NCBI GenBank assembly: GCA_022457155.1
Contig: JAJGOT010000238.1
Location: 186,001-250,000, forward strand
Origin: Cladopsammia gracilis
Lineage: Eukaryota > Cnidaria > Anthozoa > Scleractinia > Dendrophylliidae
DNA length: 64,000 nt
Direction of reading: 5' to 3'
Each line of letters opens with the position of its first letter. Within the stretch, counting starts at the first letter, position 1. The position numbers were made by a program, and so were the translations under genes. The notes beneath the pieces were generated by a model that saw nothing but the letters and a program-made list of their open reading frames with translations, was not told the origin of the DNA and made no database searches. Below are positions 13,601 to 22,081 of this stretch, piece after piece.

Positions 13601-16600
13601 GAGGGGGGCGGGGGGGGGGGGGGGTATTTCGGATTTAAAGTGACGGGGATGTGCGAATGGAGGCAAAAATCCCTAGGGCTTCCACCAAAACCTAATAAAA
13701 TCCCCCGGACCAAAATTAAACCCAAAACAATCCCATGCTGAATTTTCGAACCTTAAAAATACCCAGAAGGGATTCAATGATAGAGCAAGTTTGGTTGCTC
13801 TACATTCATAGCACTACGCAGGCACTACGCACGGCAACCATTTTTTTACCACGAATCTTCATTTTTTTTTACTACCCCAGAAAAACCTACTTCACTCAAG
13901 CCACCCTCAAAAATACTTGCCAAAATGTTCTTACCCAAAAATATCCTGGAATCGAAAATTTCAAATTCAAAAAAATCCTTCGCATATCCCCGTCACTTTA
14001 AATCTGGAGTATCCACTGGGATGAGGAGAAGGTTATATGTCGGAGCAGTCTTCTTGCAGACATTTCTTGGAGATACGTAGATAGAGATAGAGATACGTAG
14101 ACGGTATTGTTTATTTTGCTTTTTGTTATCCATTGTAGATATGACCATTATGGCACACTGTGCGAGTTATTACCAGCAGGAATTCCATCACTTGTGTTCT
14201 GTTTAAAGGCCGTTGACGATGGTAAGTTTCCTTCGGCATACCATGACTTGTAAACGAAAAGCCTTATTTTTGAAGGAATTTATTTTGAATAGTGGCGACA
14301 AAAAAAGAACTTTGTCAACTTTTATACAAAGTGGAAAATAACGGCTCACTCGGTGATGGTTATCTAGTAAAGTCGCAGTTGAGCTCTACTATCTTCGTGC
14401 AACTTAAGTTGTCTCTGAAAGCTTCGCGAGACATTGTTTGCACATACATACATACATACATACATACATACATACTTTATTTAATGTGGATATACTCTTA
14501 GCTTAAAAGCTAGTTTACAGGCACGAAACATTAATTGTGCGTAGCATTATGAAACATGGAATAATAGCCATGAGGCAATTGCGCGACAAATTGCACCGCA
14601 ACGGTTGGTGTGACCGTGGTTATCGAACAGCTTTGGTGTGACTGTGGCTATTTAATTGAAACATGACATTTTCTTTAGGTCAAATGAACGAAGCCTCGCG
14701 TAAAGAAATCTCCAGGGAACTTGGTTTCAGTGACAGAATTGATGTGGAGGGAACGGAATATTATGAGTATGTTAAAGGTTTTGCTGACACATAATAGAAC
14801 TTAAAATCTCCCTCGTAAGTGACCATTCTCGAGATAAAAAAAAGCCTGATCAGGTATTGGAGGGGGGTTGGGTGGAGGAGGGGTCTGAACTTCCCGGATT
14901 CCCGTACCCCTTACTCCACTGTATGAAATACTATTCAATTGAAATCACACACATCAATGTTTACTGACTTTACTTGTTCATTGGTTATATTTATACATGG
15001 TATAAATACTATAGATGTGTGTATGCGTATTACTTGCAGTGATAAAGAAACTTATGGGGATTTCCCAGGTCATGAAATCTACGAGCTCACCTTTAAGCTA
15101 AAGGACATCCATCATGCACTGGGGCTTGTCCACAGCACGTGAGTAGTTAACAACAACTCACACTTTTTTTTCATCATTTTATTTCAATAATTTAAATTTA
15201 ACAAATTAGAGAAATATACAACCTGCATATAGCAAAGCTAATCAAGGCAGGTTGTATAATTTACAATCAAATTTAGCAAACACAAATTATTAGTAAAATC
15301 AGGTAAATAATAATTAATAAATAATTAATTAAAAAATAATAATAATAATGATAATAATAATAAATAAATAAATAAAATAAAATAAATAAATAAGTAAAAT
15401 AAATAAATAAATAAAATAAATAAATAAATAAATAAATAAATAGGTATACACACATTCACAGATAGCTGGCATTTACATGAGTAGTGCAAGAACCTATAAT
15501 AACACATAGAAGATAAGGAAGTAATAATAATAGCTGGAGTCTGATTAATGATAATTGGTAATTTTCAACATTAACGTAGAGACCTCAACATAATCATCCT
15601 CATTACCAAGTACCGCAAGTAAAAATTGGTGAATTTTTCACACTTTTAATAAAGAATCTACAGCTATGCTGCAAGGTAACGCAATGCAATAGAATGCAAT
15701 GCCATACGATACAGTGCAATGTATGCCAATAAAATGTGATGCAATACAAGGCAAAGGAACAAACCACATCACAAAGTAGCGCAATGTAACGCAGCGAAGC
15801 CCAACGTCAAGAGCACAATATCTCCATCAGGTATGCAATGCAATGCAATACATTGCAATAATGGATGCAATGCAATACAAGGTAATCTGTCAGTGAATAC
15901 AACTTGATCGATGCAATGCAAAGCAATACAATGCAATGCAATAAAGTACAAGGCAAAACAATACAATACAAGGCAATGCTTAAATAATTATATATTTGGT
16001 TTTGTTGATATGCTAAAACACATGAATAAATTTTGCTCTTTTTTATCCGTTGAAGTGAGAAAGGCTGGATGTTGAAGCGACAGCTGGAAGAAAAGTCTCT
16101 CAGTTATTTCCGCTTGCGTTTTGCACGCATGAAAAGTATTCAGTAAGTTTAAAATAACTTCCTCAACGTTTTGTACTTTTAGGCTACTTACAAGTTTAAC
16201 AATGATACCATACCTCTGTGTTTATCATGCTTATGTATATTTGAAAAAGTCATGTTTTTAAATTAGTAGGGTTAAAGGGTTGTATTGTTCTTTAGGGGCC
16301 AAGTTGCGTTATTCTTTTCTTATCTGTCCTGTTTTTATCTCGTGAATACGCGAAACGTTGAACGAGATATAGTATGCGGAGACAGATATGCAAATATTTA
16401 CTCCTCAGTGATTATCAACAGTTTATTTGGCTGCAAAGATACCAAACTTTATACGCACTCTAAATGTGTAATACGAACGCCTTCACTATATGGACCACTT
16501 ATGTTCAGAATTGCGCGCAAGTATTTTTCAACAAGTACTTCATATTTGACAGCAGGGTTCTAGTTCGTCATTTTCAAATTACTTCAATCGTGACAGGATA

Positions 16601-17842
16601 ATGCGAGCTATGATGAACTTTCATAGATAAGGAAACTTTGTGATGCCTATCACGGATTTGTGTGCCCCCCCCCCCCCCCCTTGCGTGCAATCCTGGGGTC
16701 GTATTCACGAAATCCTACCTGAGATGTATCTTAAGATATAACTTAAGAAAAAAATTTAGGAGCTTCCTAAGATGTGTACTAAGTGCTATTCACGAACGAT
16801 ATCTTATGACCATCCTAAGGCAAGCGTAACTTAGGAGTCTCCTAAGTTTAATGGTTGCGGGCAGTTATCGATTAGTAAAAGTAAACCAATCAGAGATAGT
16901 TTATGTGTCGCGCTGTTATGAATAATAAGTTATGAAAATAATATGAATGAATATTTTGTATTGTGTAAATTGTTGTTACAATGACAATACAATAACCTTA
17001 ATTCATCTCAAATTTAAGATAGCAAAACTGGTAATATCTTCGTTCATGGTCAGTAGCGAAAGCAACAAACAAATCCATCATCATTTTAATAGGGTCTACT
17101 TCGATATTTCTTGTACAAGGGCTTATTTTCACGAAAAACGGAAATATAACTCTGCGATGAGAAAGAAATGTGGAACCCGTTAATGACACGAAGGCCTATA
17201 TGTAACTAACCGTGTTGTTTGACATTACTAGAAAATATTTATTTTTTCTTAGGAAAGCAATATAATGCTTTAAAATGTTTATCTAATCGGTAACTATTGT
17301 GATACACAATAATCACTTTGAAAATCGACGTAAAACTCGTCAACAATCGAATTTAGCCCCCGTCAAGACATGTTTCAATTTTGACCTCCTAAGTTTAGGA
17401 GAAAAATTAAGACATATCTCAAGTTAGGAGGTCTTCGTGAATACCAGTTATCTCCCAAGTTATATCTTAGGATGCTTTCGTGAATACGGCCCCTGGAAGT
17501 TACTCCTCGATCCAGTAATACGGACACCTCTATAAATAGGATGCTTCTCAACTGTCCCTTTATTATAATTGTCTGTATTTATTATAAGGGATTCCACAGA
17601 CGGTATACAGAACCTTAATTATACTACTTGAACTAAATTTTATCATGATGTTCAACTTCTTTTTCAGGGCCGCTACTTCATACACGGAAATAAGAGATGA
17701 GGCGCAAAACTTGCTGTTACAAATATATAGCAATAAAACTGTAACAGAATGGCTAAGTGACAAAATTGATGACAGAATAGCAGACGCTCAACTTCAAACA
17801 AGCAGAGTAGAAAATGTTGAAAGTGTTTTGGATAGAAGATAA
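1468..17842 (+). CDS. HEXD: Hexosaminidase D (GH20 beta-N-acetylhexosaminidase), 15 exons, 5' end missing
   Basis: Joined exons (1468-1606, 3628-3697, 4736-4845, 5332-5419, 8013-8091, 8419-8504, 9418-9583, 10152-10220, 11458-11517, 12327-12459, 14139-14221, 14679-14766, 15040-15138, 16056-16142, 17668-17842) keep one frame through every junction and give 510 residues plus a stop. HEXD is a nucleocytoplasmic GH20 glycosidase that removes terminal N-acetylgalactosamine or N-acetylglucosamine. No signal peptide is seen, but the N-terminus is missing. Family landmarks in order are [38 protein letters not shown], the catalytic Asp-Glu pair in HVGADE (about residues 188-191), MWDDM (about 233-235), TASAFKGATG, LTGWSRYDHY and [12 protein letters not shown]. 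The length is close to the vertebrate protein. The first visible exon adds a coiled-coil-like segment before the GH20 domain. The frame has no lesion, so it is probably functional. A possible poly(A) signal lies at 17975-17980. The introns are packed with mobile elements. Confidence 0.93.
1823..2279. mobile_element. TIR element (MITE) of about 460 bp with long inverted ends
   Basis: The left arm (about 1823-1965) and right arm (about 2150-2279) are inverted copies. Both carry ACTCACTAACGCGACGTT-type sequence, a run encoding CAAGAAATATTT, and an outer AAGTGCACCTAA-like terminus. CCTTA precedes the left end and follows the right end, consistent with a TTA duplication. There is no coding capacity. 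Confidence 0.6.
2290..2420. mobile_element. Decayed fragment of an ACAGT-ended TIR element
   Basis: TACAGTCGAAGCTTTCCTC followed by ATAAATACGGACACCTCTCTATTACGGGCAG resembles the interior and end of the better preserved element at 8618-9105. Only one end is recognised. Confidence 0.4.
2928..3522. mobile_element. piggyBac-type MITE flanked by TTAA
   Basis: TTAA at 2924-2927 and 3523-3526 flanks a 595-bp element. It starts CCCTATTCAGCCTGGG and ends with the inverted CCCAGGCCGAATAGGG. A TTAA target duplication and a CCC-starting terminal repeat are the signature of piggyBac elements. Subterminal runs of G on the left and C on the right form further inverted matches. It has no transposase, so it is non-autonomous. 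Confidence 0.75.
3628..3697 (+). CDS. HEXD: HEXD exon b
   Basis: Acceptor ACCTTAG, donor GTGACT. It encodes [18 protein letters not shown], the first beta-strand of the GH20 barrel, and ends in phase 0. Confidence 0.9.
3844..3965 (+). repeat. tRNA-derived SINE head
   Basis: The segment has an A-box-like GGTCTAGTGGTTAGTAAG and a degraded B-box region, then the sequence CTGGTCTCTGCCTCATGTTGTTTCCT. The same head occurs at 18430-18555 with a better B box (GGTTCAAGCC). It leads straight into the 77-bp array, so head, array and tail appear to form one composite SINE family. Confidence 0.7.
3983..4360 (+). repeat. 77-bp tandem array, about five units
   Basis: The unit contains CCTGTGATGGACTAGCATCC and AGTCGCTTCATAGTATATAA. 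CTGTGAT starts at 4064, 4141 and 4218, giving a period of 77. The array is followed by a tail (about 4345-4445, GGGTTAAGCTCCCGCAGTTG) that recurs after the array at 21985. Confidence 0.9.
4736..4845 (+). CDS. HEXD: HEXD exon c
   Basis: Acceptor TTTTAG, donor GTAGAA. It encodes [19 protein letters not shown], closely matching the family barrel segment, and ends in phase 2. Confidence 0.92.
5332..5419 (+). CDS. HEXD: HEXD exon d
   Basis: Acceptor TTTTAG, donor GTATCA. It encodes [15 protein letters not shown], a family hallmark, and exits in phase 0. Confidence 0.93.
5441..5549. mobile_element. Foldback MITE of about 110 bp
   Basis: The two halves are near-perfect inverted copies: AACCTCGTC...CTTCTCCGCTTTT...CAAAATGGCGG, then CCGCCATTTTG and GAAAAGCGGAGAAGG...GACGAGGTT. 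A partial related copy follows at about 5565-5605. Confidence 0.75.
6040..6547. mobile_element. TIR element with TATAGWGYGTTTTCAC-type end
   Basis: The left end TATAGTGTGTTTTCACTCACGTGACC plus GGTGGCCATATTGG matches the inverted right end (GGCCACCGTGACGTCACGTG...GCTCTATA). A second inner inverted pair is ATCATACCGTCCAGAAGGACGTC at about 6126 and its complement at about 6410. An antisense tRNA-like SINE sits between them. A related pair of ends is seen at 60140-60712. Confidence 0.6.
6225..6335 (-). repeat. tRNA-derived SINE fragment, antisense
   Basis: Read on the minus strand there is a B-box-like GGTTCAATCC (complement of GGATTGAACC at 6242) and an A-box-like segment further 3' on the plus strand. 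It does not fold as a complete cloverleaf with matching acceptor stem, so a functional tRNA is not called. Confidence 0.5.
6871..7518 (+). pseudogene. Penelope-like element C-terminal GIY-YIG endonuclease domain, 5'-truncated
   Basis: The open frame gives up to 215 residues, but the true protein is entered from the left without its RT domain. Landmarks are the Cys-rich [17 protein letters not shown] segment and then [20 protein letters not shown] with the GIY-YIG core replaced by YMI...[11 protein letters not shown] follows with the conserved Arg, and the end is DHSSSDM...[20 protein letters not shown]. The frame is intact to its stop at 7516-7518. No start in context supports independent expression, so this is a dead 5'-truncated copy. 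Confidence 0.8.
7675..7715 (+). ncRNA. Hammerhead ribozyme-like core in PLE right arm
   Basis: The order is stem I strand GGCC (7675-7678), CTGAGGA (7679-7685), stem II GACTA/TAGTC (7687-7691 with 7699-7703), GAAA (7704-7707), then TATT and the second stem I strand GGCC (7712-7715). Stem III has no loop: A-T-A-T is self-complementary, so folding would need pairing between two molecules. An antisense copy lies in the left arm near 6640-6685. Position 7 is G, which the core tolerates. Confidence 0.6.
8013..8091 (+). CDS. HEXD: HEXD exon e
   Basis: Acceptor TATAATAG, donor GTAGGA. It encodes [13 protein letters not shown] and a Cys-Pro-containing linker, ending in phase 1. Confidence 0.92.
8419..8504 (+). 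CDS. HEXD: HEXD exon f, catalytic Asp-Glu
   Basis: Acceptor TTTCCTAG, donor GTAGGA. It encodes [14 protein letters not shown]. The Asp-Glu pair at the exon end is the GH20 catalytic dyad, where Asp positions the substrate acetamido group and Glu is the acid/base. Confidence 0.94.
8618..9105. mobile_element. TIR element with ACAGT...ACTGT ends
   Basis: It starts TACAGTGGAACCCTGCTTTA and ends with inverted CCCGTATTAACGGGGGGATGACTGTA. Interior motifs GACGGACACC and ATACGGAAACCCCG repeat the GGACACC/ACGGAC theme. TA at both borders and this terminus fit a Tc1/mariner-type MITE, by inference. Confidence 0.55.
9300..9385 (-). repeat. tRNA-like SINE fragment, antisense
   Basis: The minus strand reads GAGAGGCAGCGTGGTCCAGTGGTTAGGAGGG, a good A box. 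The B box is decayed. Confidence 0.5.
9418..9583 (+). CDS. HEXD: HEXD exon g
   Basis: Acceptor TTGTTACAG, donor GTTGTT (weak but phase-correct). It encodes the segment after the dyad and [13 protein letters not shown], the conserved Trp-Asp-Asp. Confidence 0.92.
9885..9960 (-). repeat. tRNA-like SINE fragment, antisense
   Basis: The minus strand contains GGTTCGAATCCCG, a consensus B box, next to a weaker A-box region. No acceptor stem pairing was found, so it is not called as a tRNA gene. Confidence 0.5.
10152..10220 (+). CDS. HEXD: HEXD exon h
   Basis: Acceptor TTCTCTCAG, donor GTAAAA. It encodes [16 protein letters not shown] and ends in phase 1. Confidence 0.9.
10490..10735. repeat. C-run repeat resembling the 2928-3522 element
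   Basis: A long C run with a flanking GTAC...GGGGG inversion, followed by GGCCGCCATCTTGGATC, resembles the interior of the TTAA-flanked element at about 2985-3150. No TTAA-bordered ends were found, so boundaries are open. Confidence 0.4.
11458..11517 (+). CDS. HEXD: HEXD exon i
   Basis: Acceptor TTTTCCACAG, donor GTAGCT. It encodes [11 protein letters not shown], whose end joins the next exon to make the conserved AFKGATG. Confidence 0.93.
12122..12158 (+). ncRNA. Hammerhead ribozyme-like relic
   Basis: Stem I strands GCTC (12122-12125) and GAGC (12155-12158) enclose CTAATGA, stem II GACC/GGTC around GTTAT, GAAA (12147-12150) and CGTC with a GTC cleavage triplet. The core G5 is A here, which should inactivate it. 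As in the 7675-7715 copy, stem III has no loop (ACGT is self-complementary). It is probably the end of a decayed PLE. Confidence 0.55.
12327..12459 (+). CDS. HEXD: HEXD exon j
   Basis: Acceptor GTTTAG, donor GTAAAT. It encodes [19 protein letters not shown] and [10 protein letters not shown], ending in phase 2. Confidence 0.93.
12470..12685. mobile_element. Foldback MITE, diverged
   Basis: GCACGGAGATATGCATG...GTTATC...GAAGTGAGC on the left is matched in inverted orientation on the right (GAGCTTCGAGGAACAGATAAT...CATATCCGTGC). The outer ends CACTTTATTCACAG and CACTGTGTTTATTATCC are also inverted copies. The minus-strand open frame over it is a by-product. Confidence 0.55.
13045..13120 (+). mobile_element. 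PLE terminal fragment
   Basis: AAGTCTAAATATTGGCCATTAAATCTGC and the downstream CTAGCTTTGCATTTTG match the end of the PLE at 7695-7760 (GTCGAAATATTGGCCATTAATAAACC and CAGCCTTGCATTCAG). The ribozyme core is lost. Confidence 0.5.
13618..14018. mobile_element. TIR element of about 400 bp
   Basis: The left end GGGTATTTCGGATTTAAAGTGACGGGGATGTGCGAA is the inverse of the right end TTCGCATATCCCCGTCACTTTAAATCTGGAGTATCC. The interior is purine/pyrimidine skewed and non-coding. A G run precedes the left end. Confidence 0.65.
14139..14221 (+). CDS. HEXD: HEXD exon k
   Basis: Acceptor CATTGTAG, donor GTAAGT. It encodes [19 protein letters not shown], a strong family match. Confidence 0.93.
14447..14478 (+). 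repeat. (CATA)n microsatellite
   Basis: About eight CATA units in uninterrupted register. Confidence 0.9.
14679..14766 (+). CDS. HEXD: HEXD exon l
   Basis: Acceptor TTCTTTAG, donor GTATGT. It encodes the helical region [15 protein letters not shown] and ends in phase 2. Confidence 0.88.
15040..15138 (+). CDS. HEXD: HEXD exon m
   Basis: Acceptor TACTTGCAG, donor GTGAGT. It encodes [20 protein letters not shown], part of the C-terminal helical domain. Confidence 0.9.
15215..15263. repeat. Short inverted repeat
   Basis: TACAACCTGC at 15219 and GCAGGTTGTA at 15248 form a hairpin with a loop of about 20 bases. It may mark a MITE or retroelement end; nothing further is visible. Confidence 0.4.
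15310..15445 (+). repeat. (TAAA)n / (AAT)n low-complexity tract
   Basis: Long runs of AATA and AAATA. Minus-strand frames across it (strings of Tyr, Leu and Phe) are artefacts. Confidence 0.9.
15670..15980 (+). repeat. ATGCA-rich degenerate tandem repeat
   Basis: A dense irregular run of AATGCAATGCAATAC-type 5-mers over about 300 bp. Confidence 0.75.
16056..16142 (+). CDS. HEXD: HEXD exon n
   Basis: Acceptor CGTTGAAG (a weak polypyrimidine tract, but phase-correct), donor GTAAGT. It encodes [18 protein letters not shown]. Confidence 0.87.
16694..17495. mobile_element. TIR element of about 800 bp
   Basis: The left end GGGGTCGTATTCACGAAA followed by CCTA...CTTAAGATATAACTT is matched in inverted orientation by the right end AAGTTATATCTTAGGATGC, then TTCGTGAATACGGCCCC. 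Subterminal TTAGGAG and CCTAAG motifs are repeated many times on both sides. No transposase is present. Confidence 0.7.
17668..17842 (+). CDS. HEXD: HEXD terminal exon
   Basis: Acceptor TTTTTCAG. It encodes the C-terminal helices ([20 protein letters not shown]) and stops with TAA at 17840-17842. AATAAA at 17975-17980 could serve for polyadenylation. Confidence 0.92.
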
Positions 17843-17974
17843 CACACACTTGTCCTTAGGCGTTATTTTAAGTGAATATTCCTTTTTAGGCAATACATAA
17901 TTTCTTTCATCATTATTTTGTTATAAGTCACGGGATTTTAATCCAGGACCAAATGATGATTTTAGCACAAAACG

Positions 17975-17980
17975 AATAAA
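17975..17980 (+). terminator. HEXD: Possible HEXD poly(A) signal
   Basis: Canonical AATAAA 132 bases past the stop codon. Other A-rich candidates lie further downstream, so the true site is uncertain. Confidence 0.45.
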
Positions 17981-18429
17981 GGAAAATCCGAATACAGACC
18001 TTGTCATTTTAACGTAATATTTCCACCTGACCTTTTTTCCCTTCATCATCTTTTCAATAATGCTAAGCTGTTACTTTTGTTTCACCCACCCTTCCCCCTT
18101 TGTCTAATTTTCTGTTTTGTTGCTGTTTTCGTTTGCTTTTTCGTCTTTATACGTTATTACTGGGAATAGATAATGTAAGTCGTGAATTTGTGATTTTGTG
18201 TGCTTCTCAGTTTAATTTCCTATACGGTTATTTATTAGAAGACTATAGTGCTAAAAACACAGAATAAGAAGGCATTTTGCTGTATTTTTTTAATGGTTAT
18301 TGTGTGTCTAATAAAAAATATAATATCCAGGTAATAAAAAAAGGTTGGATTATTGCTATATCTCGATCCTTAACATATTTATCATAAGGCTTGCTTGTGC
18401 ACAATTTTTTTTGAACCTACTAACGGAAG

Positions 18430-18560
18430 GTGGGGCACGGTGGCATAGTGGTTAGCGCGTCGGACTTTGAACTTGAAGGTCGGTGGTTCAAGCCTGGTCT
18501 CTGCCGTCATGTTGTTTCCTCAGTAGACAAGATACTTTGCTCCACTTTGTCTTTCTCCAC
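18430..18560 (+). repeat. tRNA-derived SINE head
   Basis: A box TGGCATAGTGGTTAGCGCG and B box GGTTCAAGCC at tRNA-like spacing, then the GTCTCTGCC...CATGTTGTTTCC body also seen at 3844. This is the best preserved head in the window and is interrupted shortly after by a MITE. Confidence 0.8.
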
Positions 18561-18564
18561 CCAG

Positions 18565-18712
18565 GCCCCGGTTGTTCAAAAGGTGGATAGCGCTATCCAC
18601 CGGATAAATCTCTACCCAGCAGATAACACAGAGGATTTTGTTAATACTTATCCACTGGATAGTGATTTATCCAGTGGATAGCGCTATCCACCTTTTGAAC
18701 AACTGGGGCCAG
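18565..18712. mobile_element. Palindromic MITE, about 148 bp
   Basis: The ends GGCCCCGGTTGTTCAAAAGG and TGGATAGCGCTATCCACCGG are repeated inverted at the right (CCACCTTTTGAACAACTGGGGCC). The inner TTATCCACTGGATA motifs are also palindromic. It sits inside the SINE composite. Confidence 0.8.
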
Positions 18713-18734
18713 GTGTAATATATATAGATAGCCC

Positions 18735-19978
18735 AAGCCTAACAGCGTCGCACTTTGAACAAGCTTAATTAAGGTGAAACTTAACCAAGGTGAAACTTAA
18801 CTAAGGTGAAAGGTTGGAAGCACAAGAATTAAGATTGACGAACGGGCTATTTTCAATTTTAGCAATTCTCAAAAACAGTATTACGCGACTGTCTGCACAG
18901 TACATTTTTATAGACCGTACAAAAGTTCACAAAAACAACTTTTCTCTGTCTAGAATAACTAGTACCACTAGTTTCCGAATAAAATACAGTTTTTGTTTGT
19001 CAAAAATTGCCCGAGAAACTGATTTGAAAATCAAAAATTGCAAAAATACACAAACATATTTGCATAAGGCGATACGAGTGAAGATAGAACTGTACTATAA
19101 AATCAAAGTCTTGTTTTGTTTACATAAAATCGCTTTTCAAACTATCTAATGAATGAACAAACACGTAAAAATGGACAACACAATCTTATTTCGAAAAAAT
19201 TTATTCAAATCTCCATTAGTTTACGTTTAAAAGCAAAACGCGTACCATTTAAGCTTAATTATAGCTCATCGAGTTCAAGCTTTCTTCGATGAAATTCAAG
19301 AGATCGATACAACTGAATTTAAGCACGTTTTAAAATCAATTCTCCAAAACTAACAATAACACCAATAAAAAGTCACTCACAGATTGATATCAACATAAAT
19401 TCTCATCGAAAACTTAATCTGTTTTACCTTTAAGTCCCTCGCTTGCTTGGTTCTGAAATCCGTAGAAAACAAATATCTCCCGCATTGATAAAAACGTAAT
19501 ACATGAAGTTCCTCGAAGCAAGATTTCATCCCTGAAAGCTCGTCTTTTTCCACTGAAGCGGCTTCTGAGTATCCCTTAATTAGTATCCTTATCTTGAGTA
19601 GCAAACCGCGAAATATTAAGGGAAATAACGCCTTTAATTTCAACGGTTTTCTCCGCTTAGTAAATTCACAGCAAAACATCAAAGTGTTTTTCTAGCTGAC
19701 GTGACATTCGGCCGTGTAACCGCGCGAAAAACAAAGCCTCGCTTTGGTTTCAACATGACGTCGTACGCGCATGTTTTGCGACGTCATACGCGCCCGCGAA
19801 CTAGTCCTGCGCGAAGGCAAGCTAGTCCTGCGCGACGGCGGCGGCGGAGGTCGGGCACACGCGCGCCCGCGAAACATTCCGCTAGCCATGACCATGAAAA
19901 ATGACGGGCATGGTTCTATGAGTATGGAGCTGCGCAGCCAGGCCTTCGGCCTGGCAAGTGCTCCGCTATAAATAGTTA
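18735..19978 (+). repeat. 1.2-kb segment, first copy of a tandem pair
   Basis: The order of motifs (GCACTTTGAACAAGCTTAA, AAGGTGAAAGGT, CGTACAAAAGTTCACAAAAAC, TTGCCCGAGAAACTG, a CpG-rich block with GCGACGTCATACGCGCCCGCG, and a GCCAGGCCTTCGGCCTGGC hairpin before GTGCTCCGCTATA) recurs at 20700-21843. Each copy leads into a 77-bp array. Open frames in it are not conserved between copies. Confidence 0.8.
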
Positions 19979-19984
19979 CCAGCG

Positions 19985-20690
19985 ACATAATGCTGGGGGA
20001 TAACCTTGCGATGGACTAGCATCCCATCCAGGGGGAGTAGTAATACTCTCAGTCGCTTCATAGTATATAAACCAGGTCACCCTGTGATGGACTAGCATCC
20101 CATCCAGGGGGGAGTAGTAATACTTTCAGTCGCTTCATAGTATATAAACCAGGTCACCCTGTGATGGACTAGCATCCCATCCAGGGGGGAGTAGTAATAC
20201 TCTCAGTCGCTTCATAGTATATAAACCAGTTCACCCGGTGATGGACTAGCATCCCATCCAGGGGGGAGTAGTAATACTTTCAGTCGCTTCATAGTATATA
20301 AACCAGGTCACCCTGTGATGGACTAGCATCCCATCCAGGGTGAAGTAGTAATACTCTCAGTCGCTTCATAGTATATAAACCAGTTCACCCTGTGATGGAC
20401 TAGCATCCCATCCAGGGTGGAGTAGTAATACTCTCAGTCGCTTCATAGTATATAAACCAGTTCACCCTGTGATGGACTAGCATCCCATCCAGGGTGGAGT
20501 AGTAATACTCTCAGTCGCTTCATAGTATATAAACCAGGTCACCCTGTGATGGACTAGCATCCCATCCAGGGTGGAGTAGTAATACTCTCAGTCGCTTCAT
20601 AGTATATAAACCAGGTCACCCTGTGATGGCTAGCATCCCATCCAGGGTGGAGTAGTAATACTCTCAGTCGCTTCATAGTATAATATATAT
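19985..20690 (+). repeat. 77-bp tandem array, about nine units
   Basis: Same unit as 3983-4360, with sub-variants alternating AGGGGGGAG and AGGGTGGAG and alternating CAGGTCACC and CAGTTCACC. Confidence 0.92.
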
Positions 20691-20699
20691 ATAGATAGG

Positions 20700-21843
20700 C
20701 TGAACCTAACAGCGTAGCACTTTGAACAAGCTTAACTAAGGTGAAACTTAAGGTGAAAGGTCGGAAGCACAAGAATTAAGATTGACAACCGGGCTATTCT
20801 TCAATTTTAGCAATTCTCAAAAACAGTATTACCCGACCGTCTGCACGGTACATTTAGACCGTACAAAAGTTCACAAAAACAACTTTTCTCTGTCTAAAAT
20901 AACTAGTACGACTACTGTCCGAATAAAACACAATTTTTGTTTGTCAAAAATTGCCCGAGAAACTGATTTGGAAAATACACAAACATATTTGCATAAGGCG
21001 ACGCGAGTCAAGACAGAAAATCTAAGTCTTGTTTGAATGAATGAATGAATGAATGAATGAACAAGTCTTGTTTGAATGAATGAACAAACACATAAAAATG
21101 GACAACGCAATCTTCTTTCAAAAAATGTTATTCAAATCTCCATTAGTTTATGTTTAAAAGCAAAACACACCATTTATAGAGCATCAAGGCAGAGCTGTCC
21201 TCGATGAAATTCAAGATAACAACACGACTTAATTTGAGCACGTTTCATAAACGTGTCTCCAAAACGTAAGCCGAACACAAAGGAAAAGTCAATCAAAAAT
21301 TGATATCAACATAAATTCCCATCGAAAAATGTGATTTATTTTACCTTTAAGTCACTGGACTGCTTGGAAATTCGTTAAAACTCCGCTTCCTCGGTTCTGA
21401 AATCAGTAATAAAAACAAGGCATCTCCCCGCATTGCTCCTGCATTGATAAAAACGTGTGAATCGAAGCAAGATTTTATCCCTGAAAGCTCTTCTTTCTCC
21501 ACTAAAGCGGCTTCCGAGTATCCCTTAATTGGTATCCCTGTCTTGAGTAGCAAACCGCGAAAAAAAGCAGGGAAATAACGACTTTACTGCTCCTCTAAAC
21601 ACTGCGAAAGATCCAACTTTTCGGCTGTGTAGCCGCGCGTGTGGCGTCATACGCGCATGTTTTGCGACGTCATACGCGCCCGCGAGTTTGCCTTGCGCGA
21701 CGCTCAGACGCACCGACACATGTCACGGAGGCGCGCCCGCGAAACATTCCGCTAGCCATGACCATGAAAAATGACGGGCATAGGTTCTATGAGTATGGGG
21801 CTTCGCAGCCGGGCCTTCGGCCCGGCGAGTGCTCCGCTATAAA
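20700..21843 (+). repeat. 1.2-kb segment, second copy
   Basis: A homologue of 18735-19978 with small indels and a (GAAT)n expansion at about 21038-21062. The CpG-rich block and terminal hairpin (GCCGGGCCTTCGGCCCGGC) are kept, with compensatory changes in the hairpin stem relative to the first copy. Confidence 0.8.
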
Positions 21844-22050
21844 CCAGTTCACCCTGTGATGGACTAGCATCCCATCCAGGGGGGAGTAGTAATACTCTCA
21901 GTTGCTTCATAGTATATAAACCAGGTCACCCTGTGATGGACTAGCATCCCATCCAGGGAGGAGTAGTAATACTCTCAGTCGCTTCATGCTACAGAAACCG
22001 GGTTAAGCTTCGGCAGTTGTGAGCCATTAGGCTTGTGAAGACTTACTAAT
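21844..22050 (+). repeat. Two 77-bp units and composite-SINE tail
   Basis: Two array units, then GGGTTAAGCTTCGGCAGTTG...GAGCCATT, the same tail that follows the array near 4370. This closes the composite begun at 18430. Confidence 0.75.
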
Positions 22051-22081
22051 GGAAGATAAAAAGTGAATTCTTCTTATAGGG

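Noticed and set aside
15273..15507. Two minus-strand frames rich in Leu, Tyr and Phe
   Set aside because: Translations of the (TAAA)n tract.
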